Below are positions 34,954-39,522 of a stretch of DNA of 39,522 nucleotides, one piece after another; the stretch's first letter is position 1, and each line of letters opens with the position of its first letter. Origin of the DNA: Deltaproteobacteria bacterium (GTDB taxonomy: Bacteria; Desulfobacterota; Desulfuromonadia; Geobacterales; Pseudopelobacteraceae); the NCBI GenBank assembly GCA_016182975.1, contig JACPFJ010000038.1:1-39522 (forward strand), read 5' to 3'. Under the pieces are notes generated by a model. That model did no database searches and was not told where the DNA came from. It was given only the letters and a program-made list of their open reading frames with translations. The position numbers and the translations under genes are program-made.

Positions 34954-35562
34954 ATGACCGAAGGTTTTATCCCACCCCATGGTGGCTACAAGGATCTTCT
35001 CTCCCACCAGAAAGCCGAGATCGTCTACGATGCAACGGTATATTTCTGCGACCGCTTCATCGACAGACGCAGCCGAACCCATGACCAGATGGTGCAGGCG
35101 GCCCGTTCCGGCAAGCAGAATATCATCGAGGGGAGCATGGCCTTCGGCACCTCCAAGGAGACCGAGATCAAGCTGACGAACGTGGCCCGCGCCAGCCTGG
35201 AGGAACTGCTGGCCGACTACCGCGATTTCCTGCGGACCCGCGGCTTGCGGCTTTGGGAAAAGGACAGCAAAGAGGCGTTATATGTGCGCAGGCTTGGAAA
35301 CAATAGGTCCCATGAGTCCTATAAGTCTTATAAGACCAATGAGACCAATGAGACCAATGAGACATATGAGACTTATAGACCCTACATTGAGACCAGACCG
35401 CCCGAGGTTGTGGCCAACATCATCATCTGCCTGATTCACCAGGCCAACTATCTTCTGGACCGGCAACTGAAACAATTGGAAACCGCCTTCGTCAGGGAGG
35501 GGGGCCTGCGTGAGCGAATGACCAAGGCCCGCCTTACGGAACGGGGCAAGGCACTTTCCTGA
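34954..35562 (+). CDS. Four-helix-bundle protein with suffix domain and tandem nonamer insert
   Basis: 202 residues. The first 110 or so are a four-helix bundle related to the protein encoded at 14628: VYFCDRFIDRRSRTHDQMVQAARSGKQNIIEGSMAFGTSKETEIKL, NVARASLEELLADYRDFL. A low-complexity insert (about residues 118-145: SHESYKSYKTNETNETNETY and onward) is encoded by nine-base tandem repeats, three codons each. A suffix domain follows (PPEVVANIIICLIHQANYLLDRQLKQLE). I place it with the 'four helix bundle suffix' proteins. GGAGGT before the ATG is strong. Function is unknown. The location between a restriction system and a Fic gene suggests an accessory region. Confidence 0.88.
   Translation: MTEGFIPPHGGYKDLLSHQKAEIVYDATVYFCDRFIDRRSRTHDQMVQAARSGKQNIIEGSMAFGTSKETEIKLTNVARASLEELLADYRDFLRTRGLRLWEKDSKEALYVRRLGNNRSHESYKSYKTNETNETNETYETYRPYIETRPPEVVANIIICLIHQANYLLDRQLKQLETAFVREGGLRERMTKARLTERGKALS
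35306..35391. repeat. Tandem nonamer array inside the suffix protein gene
   Basis: About nine degenerate units: AGTCCTATA, AGTCTTATA, AGACCAATG three times, AGACATATG, AGACTTATA, with edges. Three units are exact copies. A perfect palindrome, GTCTTATAAGAC, is at about 35324-35335. The unit length keeps the reading frame, so copy number can change without a frameshift. Confidence 0.85.
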
Positions 35563-35711
35563 TCTGCCGAAGGTTGTCGCATAACCGGAAAATGCGCAAA
35601 GACACTGGAACGGCGCTGCCATGGCGATCTCCTCTCCGATGGAGGTAAACGGGATCATGGCACAAGTCCCGCCAGGGAGATTGATCACCATTGATGGGAT
35701 ATGAAGAACGA

Positions 35712-37190
35712 CTACAGAGGCGCCTGCCCCGGCATCTTCAGCTTCTTGTCCTCTTCCGGCCTTTCAAAGGCATTGCAACTCGCCAGAACCTGCCGCGCCA
35801 TGCCCAGATCGCTGAAGTCGATCCGGCTGACGAAATCCTGCGCGACGGTCATCACCCACAGAAAGGCTGCAGGGTCCTTGTGGTTGCTCAACAGCTTCAG
35901 CGACGAGATATACTCGTTACGGTACACGCTGGGGATGATGATCCTGCAGATGCCCGCCGCGATCAGTTCCGAGTTCATCATGGCCCTGGCGGTCCTGCCG
36001 TTTCCGTCATCGAACGGATGGACCTCCGCTACGAGATACATCATAAACAGGGCTCGCGCCAGCGGGTCCTCAAGGGAGCGGTAAAACGAGAATCCCTGCC
36101 GCAGGGTTCCGCGCACCAGCTCGGGCGCCACGAATACGGTCAAGCCCGCGCGGTTCGCCACCTCCTTGAATTCACCCGGACGCTTGTCCGGTCTCCCCTC
36201 CATGATTGATGCGTGGCGGTGGCGCAAGAGATCCATGAACGACCCAAAATCGCCGGGGGTGCGCCTAAATTCATTCAGGTTTCCTACGACCTTGTAGGTT
36301 CCGAGGATGTCGTGGGCATCCTCCGGCCTGGACATGGGGATAACACCGGAAAAGACGATACTCAACGCCTCATCGACCTCGAACTCGGTGCCTTCTATGA
36401 AGTTGGAGAAGTATGCATCAAAAAAGCCCTCGTTATAAAATGCCTGGTCCGATGCATATGCCCGCTGTCTTGAAGGCAGAACAGCTGCTGCAAGGGTGGC
36501 CCGTAATGCTTCGAACTGCTCAAGGCGCATCGGATCGTATGGCTCGCCGCCCGAATACGACCTGGCCGCAGGGGTGACCAGTTCAGCCGAACGGGTCATC
36601 AAAAGGGCGCCGATCAACCGGTCCAGCAGGGCAGACTCCTTCTGAAGCCCGAGCAGTGGGGCGATATGCCGCGCATGGTCCCGTATCTTATTCAGTTCAT
36701 ACTCACCCCTGTTGCGAAAGATGGCGGTGAGCCGCTCTTCGACGCCGGCTTGGCCGACCGAGCGGGTACTTGCCTCTCTTGCCTTCGTGGGTGACAGATT
36801 TTCGAGGAGTGTTCTGGCGGGCGATGCCATGTACAAACCGCCGATGAACTCATTATCGCCCTCCACGGGGCCGGTTCCCCGGATCTTGACGATCCTCAGG
36901 CCGGGCAGTTCGATCACCTTTTTGTAGCCGCATGTCACGAAGACGGAGCCGTCCTTTGCCGGACGGCTTTCCAGCGCAGTGCGAAAACCGATGACCCCGC
37001 CGCCGGCAAGAAGTCCTGTTATCTGCCAACGGTTTCGTGCGATAATGGCCTCCACCGTCTCGATCATGTTTCGCGTATAGAGTCGAGGCCCTATTTTTCT
37101 GGCTTTTCCACTCTTGACCATCTGCGAGACGGCAAGCGTGATGGAACTGTCCGAGAGGAACACCTCTTGTTGAACATTTATTGCAGCCAT
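35712..37190 (-). CDS. Fic-domain AMPylase-like protein with AbiEi-like N-terminus
   Basis: 492 residues. Residues 1-150 or so resemble the N-terminal regulator part of AbiEi antitoxin-like proteins (QEVFLSDSSITLAVSQMVKSGKARKIGPRLY, then ARNRWQITGLLAGGGVIGFRTALE), a winged helix with an extra domain. A Fic region follows. The core is HPFDDGNGRTAR (about 389-400), matching HxFx(D/E)GNGRxxR. Upstream, SNFIEG (about 259-264) fits the inhibitory motif (S/T)xxxE(G/N), whose Glu blocks ATP until released. Fic proteins add AMP to target side chains. Here DNA binding and AMP transfer are joined in one protein. AAGGAAAGG before the ATG supports the start. Confidence 0.9.
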   Translation of the reverse strand: MAAINVQQEVFLSDSSITLAVSQMVKSGKARKIGPRLYTRNMIETVEAIIARNRWQITGLLAGGGVIGFRTALESRPAKDGSVFVTCGYKKVIELPGLRIVKIRGTGPVEGDNEFIGGLYMASPARTLLENLSPTKAREASTRSVGQAGVEERLTAIFRNRGEYELNKIRDHARHIAPLLGLQKESALLDRLIGALLMTRSAELVTPAARSYSGGEPYDPMRLEQFEALRATLAAAVLPSRQRAYASDQAFYNEGFFDAYFSNFIEGTEFEVDEALSIVFSGVIPMSRPEDAHDILGTYKVVGNLNEFRRTPGDFGSFMDLLRHRHASIMEGRPDKRPGEFKEVANRAGLTVFVAPELVRGTLRQGFSFYRSLEDPLARALFMMYLVAEVHPFDDGNGRTARAMMNSELIAAGICRIIIPSVYRNEYISSLKLLSNHKDPAAFLWVMTVAQDFVSRIDFSDLGMARQVLASCNAFERPEEDKKLKMPGQAPL

Positions 37191-37204
37191 AGCCTTTCCT
37201 TTTT

Positions 37205-37300
37205 TCCGTTAAAATATATTTTATGTATCTATAATGGCTTAAAAACATATTATTGGCAACTATAATGCACCTATGTATATTTTTAGTAACTTAAGCTCGG
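37205..37300. promoter_or_regulatory. AT-rich repeat region before the Fic gene, candidate operator
   Basis: CTATAATGG (about 37229) and CTATAATGC (about 37260) are direct repeats. The flanks TAAAATATATTTTATG and TATGTATATTTTTAG are imperfect inverse copies. They stand upstream of the Fic gene, in the gap that also precedes dinB. An N-terminal winged helix in the Fic protein could bind here. It is far more AT-rich than the neighbourhood. Confidence 0.4.
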
Positions 37301-37378
37301 CTCAGGTCGGGACTGGTTTTACACCGTCGTCTCCGCGTCCCCCGCGGTAAGCGCCTTTTCCGGGGTTATTTCACCGTC

Positions 37379-38611
37379 ATGAACCGCACCATCCTCCACA
37401 TCGACATGAACGCCTTCTTCGCCTCGGTGGAGCAGCAGGCCAACCCCGAGTTGCGCGGCAGGCCGATCGCCGTCACCGGGAGCGGGCACCGCACCGTGAT
37501 CACCACCAGCTCTTACGAGGCCAGGGCCTTCGGGGTCAAGACCGGCATGGCGGTCTGGGAGGCGAGGCGCTGCTGCCCCGAGCTGATCATCGTCATCGGC
37601 GACAACCGTAAGTACACCCATACCTCCCGCGAGATCATGGCCATGATGCTGGACTACACCCCCGAGGTGGAGGTCTTCTCCATCGACGAGGCCTTCATGG
37701 ACGTGACCCATTCCCTCTCCATCTTCGGCACCCCCGAGAACATCGCCTTTGAGCTCAAGGCCCGCATCCGGAACCGCTTCGGCATCACCTGCTCCATCGG
37801 CATCGCCCCCAACAAGCTCCTGGCCAAGCTGGCCAGCGACATGCAGAAGCCGGACGGCCTGACGACCATCCCGCCGGAGGGGATCGCCGGCGTCATGGAG
37901 CGCCTGCCCGTGAAGGACCTATGCGGCATCGGCCGCAATACCGAGCGCCAACTGGCGCTGATGGGCATCCGCACCTGCGGCGAGCTCGGCCGCTGCGCCG
38001 AGGAACGCCTGACCCGGAAATTCGGCATCCTCGGCCCGCGGCTGAGGCGGATGGGGCAGGGAAGGGACGACTCGCCGGTGGTCCCATTCGGCGAGGAGGC
38101 AGAGGTCAAGTCGGTCGGCCACAGCATGACCCTGGAGCGGGACATCGAGGCCCGCGAGGATATCCTCCGTGTCCTCCTGCGGCTCTCCGAGATGGTCGGC
38201 CGGCGCGCCCGGCGCTACAACGTGAGCGGCCGGACGGTCAGCCTCTACATCAGGTACGCGGACTTCTTCAGCAGCTTCGGGAGGCAGACCACACTGAAGA
38301 ATTACATCAACCTGAGCGACGAGATCTACCGGGCCGCCCTGGGCATCCTCGACAGCGTGACCCTGGAGCAGCCGGTCAGGCTGATGGGTGTCACGCTCTC
38401 CAACCTCAACCACCAGGCCGAGCAGTTGCCGCTGTTCGAGGAGGAGCGCAAGAGGCTCTTCGCCACGCGGGCCATGGACGAGGTCAACAGCCGCTTCGGG
38501 GATACGGCCGTGACCTTCGGCACCCTGCTGCCGGAGCGGGAGCAAAGCGGCTCGTTCGTCATCGCCCCGGCCTGGCGGCCGAGCGGGATCAGGAACGTGG
38601 ATGTGAAATGA
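37379..38611 (+). CDS. dinB: DNA polymerase IV
   Basis: 410 residues, a Y-family translesion polymerase. The palm has Asp9 (HIDMNAFF, with the steric-gate Phe) and Asp103/Glu104 (FSIDEAF), the catalytic metal ligands. YEARAFGVKTGM is the fingers motif, and SIGIAPNKLLAKLASDMQKPDG precedes the helix-hairpin-helix thumb (VKDLCGIGRNTERQL). The little-finger domain runs from about 240. A clamp-binding motif, QLPLF, is at about 349, followed by some 60 more residues, whereas the motif is C-terminal in E. coli. No LexA box of the lexA type was found upstream. The start is the ATG at 37379, with a weak site before it. Confidence 0.96.
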   Translation: MNRTILHIDMNAFFASVEQQANPELRGRPIAVTGSGHRTVITTSSYEARAFGVKTGMAVWEARRCCPELIIVIGDNRKYTHTSREIMAMMLDYTPEVEVFSIDEAFMDVTHSLSIFGTPENIAFELKARIRNRFGITCSIGIAPNKLLAKLASDMQKPDGLTTIPPEGIAGVMERLPVKDLCGIGRNTERQLALMGIRTCGELGRCAEERLTRKFGILGPRLRRMGQGRDDSPVVPFGEEAEVKSVGHSMTLERDIEAREDILRVLLRLSEMVGRRARRYNVSGRTVSLYIRYADFFSSFGRQTTLKNYINLSDEIYRAALGILDSVTLEQPVRLMGVTLSNLNHQAEQLPLFEEERKRLFATRAMDEVNSRFGDTAVTFGTLLPEREQSGSFVIAPAWRPSGIRNVDVK

Positions 38612-38627
38612 CTGGATAGTTTTTTTC

Positions 38628-38671
38628 TTGACAAGCAAATAATCATATATTATCTATAGTCATAATAGATA
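38628..38671 (+). promoter_or_regulatory. cysK promoter with overlapping palindrome
   Basis: TTGACA at 38628-38633. Seventeen bases on, TATCTATAGTCATAATAGATA (38651-38671) is an inverted repeat (TATCTAT, seven-base gap, ATAGATA) that covers the expected -10. A repressor binding there would control cysK. Confidence 0.5.
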
Positions 38672-38724
38672 TTGATCCTCCCCGCCTCAACAAGCGGCAA
38701 TTTTTTTGCCTTAAATATCCACAT

Positions 38725-38736
38725 AATCTATAGATT
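38725..38736. promoter_or_regulatory. 12-bp palindrome before cysK, second operator candidate
   Basis: AATCTATAGATT is a perfect palindrome 31 bases before the cysK start. It shares the TCTATAG core with the palindrome at 38651, so a single regulator (Rrf2-type regulators often control cysK) could bind both. Regulator identity is inferred only. Confidence 0.45.
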
Positions 38737-38767
38737 TAAAAAGAGCAGCCCGAAAGGAGACAATTCC

Positions 38768-39522
38768 ATGAGCACGATCTACGCGGACAACTCGCAATCC
38801 ATCGGCAACACCCCGCTGGTGCGGCTGAACCACGTCACCGCCGGGGCCAAGGCCGTTGTCCTGGCCAAGGTCGAGGGTCGCAACCCGGCCTACTCGGTCA
38901 AGTGCCGCATCGGTGCCAACATGATCTGGGACGCCGAGAAGCGCGGCGTGCTCAAGCCGGGGGTCGAGATCATCGAGCCGACCAGCGGCAACACCGGCAT
39001 CGCCCTGGCCTACGTGGCTGCGGCCCGCGGCTACAAGCTGACCCTGACCATGCCGGAGACCATGAGCATCGAGCGCCGCCGCGTGCTGGCCGCCCTGGGG
39101 GCCAACCTGATCCTGACCCCCGGTCCCGAGGGGATGAAGGGCTCCATTGCCAGGGCCGAGGAGATCGCCGCCTCCGAACCGCAGCGCTGGTTCCTCCCGC
39201 AGCAGTTCAAGAACCCGGCCAACCCCGAGATCCACGAGCTGACCACCGGCCCCGAGATCTGGGCGGACACAGACGGCGGCGTGGACGTGCTGGTCTCCGG
39301 TGTCGGCACCGGCGGCACGATAACCGGCGTTTCGCGCTACCTCAAGAACACGAGGGGCAAAAAGATCATCTCCGTTGCGGTGGAGCCGAAGGAGAGCCCG
39401 GTCATCAGCCAGAAGCTGGCCGGCCAGGAGATCAAGCCCGCCCCCCACAAGATCCAGGGGATCGGCGCCGGCTTCATCCCGGACACGCTCGACCTCTCGG
39501 TGGTGGACCGGGTGGAGCAGAT
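38768..39522 (+). CDS. cysK: O-acetylserine sulfhydrylase A (cysteine synthase), 3' end outside window
   Basis: The visible 251 residues are a PLP-dependent cysteine synthase that makes cysteine from O-acetylserine and sulfide. The PLP Lys is Lys45 in [18 protein letters not shown], the substrate loop is [13 protein letters not shown], and the PLP-phosphate loop is [10 protein letters not shown]. Sequence closeness to the enterobacterial CysK is striking: the stretch around Lys45 is almost identical to that of E. coli from memory, so the gene belongs to the CysK-A group and may have been acquired. AAAGGAG at 38753-38759 supports the ATG. No stop is reached; the full protein should be about 315-320 residues. 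Confidence 0.96.
   Translation, partial: MSTIYADNSQSIGNTPLVRLNHVTAGAKAVVLAKVEGRNPAYSVKCRIGANMIWDAEKRGVLKPGVEIIEPTSGNTGIALAYVAAARGYKLTLTMPETMSIERRRVLAALGANLILTPGPEGMKGSIARAEEIAASEPQRWFLPQQFKNPANPEIHELTTGPEIWADTDGGVDVLVSGVGTGGTITGVSRYLKNTRGKKIISVAVEPKESPVISQKLAGQEIKPAPHKIQGIGAGFIPDTLDLSVVDRVEQ

Noticed and set aside
35278..35691. 137-codon minus-strand frame between the suffix protein and the Fic gene
   Set aside because: Its first 30 residues look protein-like, but most of it is antisense to the suffix protein gene and runs through the nonamer array (ISLICLIGLIGLIGLI). No ribosome site was convincing. The gap 35563-35711 is left without a gene.
37300..37378. LexA box before dinB
   Set aside because: GGTT occurs twice, but the fixed C, G and ACC positions of the lexA-type box do not follow at the required spacing.

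Overview
The window looks like chromosome from a Geobacter-like member of the Desulfuromonadota. The case rests on high GC, a thiE-thiD fusion with a short archaeal-type ThiC, many chemotaxis, PilZ and two-component genes, and a lexA gene preceded by an 18-bp site that fits the LexA box known from Geobacter sulfurreducens (GGTT-N2-C-N4-G-N3-ACC). The assignment is an inference; no rRNA or marker gene fixes it.

Layout. 1-840 holds a VapBC-type toxin-antitoxin pair. 1077-1440 has a small Cys-rich ORF and two short hairpin repeats. 1442-12541 is a three-gene secreted-protein cluster: a 3,339-residue collagen-like protein with two seven-bladed beta-propellers and a self-cleaving S74 chaperone tail, a small exported protein ending in a dockerin-like repeat, and a lipoprotein that may have a cohesin-like fold. 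12542-16320 has a 248-bp palindromic element, a TPP riboswitch with terminator, thiED and thiC, split by a repeat-flanked four-helix-bundle gene. 16395-18364 has a small membrane protein, a cupin, an EamA transporter and tRNA-Ser(CGA).

18549-28561 is a signalling block: a CheX-like phosphatase, two PilZ proteins, a GAF-GAF-PAS adenylate cyclase in a run with a coiled-coil protein and a receiver protein, a sigma-54 response regulator, a chemoreceptor and another receiver. Inside it, at 19707-19910, is a tiny gene that joins the two ends of aminopeptidase N. 28634-31910 holds a membrane protein, a PaaI-like thioesterase, lexA with a small downstream gene, and an MFS exporter. 31951-37190 is a defence-type island: a PstI/BsuBI-like restriction-modification pair, a second four-helix-bundle gene of the suffix type, and an AbiEi-like/Fic fusion. 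37379 to the end has dinB (Pol IV) and the start of cysK.

The most unusual recurring signal is a set of at least eight loci in which short, degenerate tandem repeats (period 6, 7, 8 or 9 bases, a different unit in different loci) are present. Most are arranged as two inverted arms around a spacer. One carries a four-helix-bundle gene between its arms, and another array lies inside the coding sequence of the second four-helix-bundle gene. They sit at gene ends throughout the window and in two cases supply the stop codon of the neighbouring gene. No CRISPR array, rRNA, or complete insertion sequence was seen.
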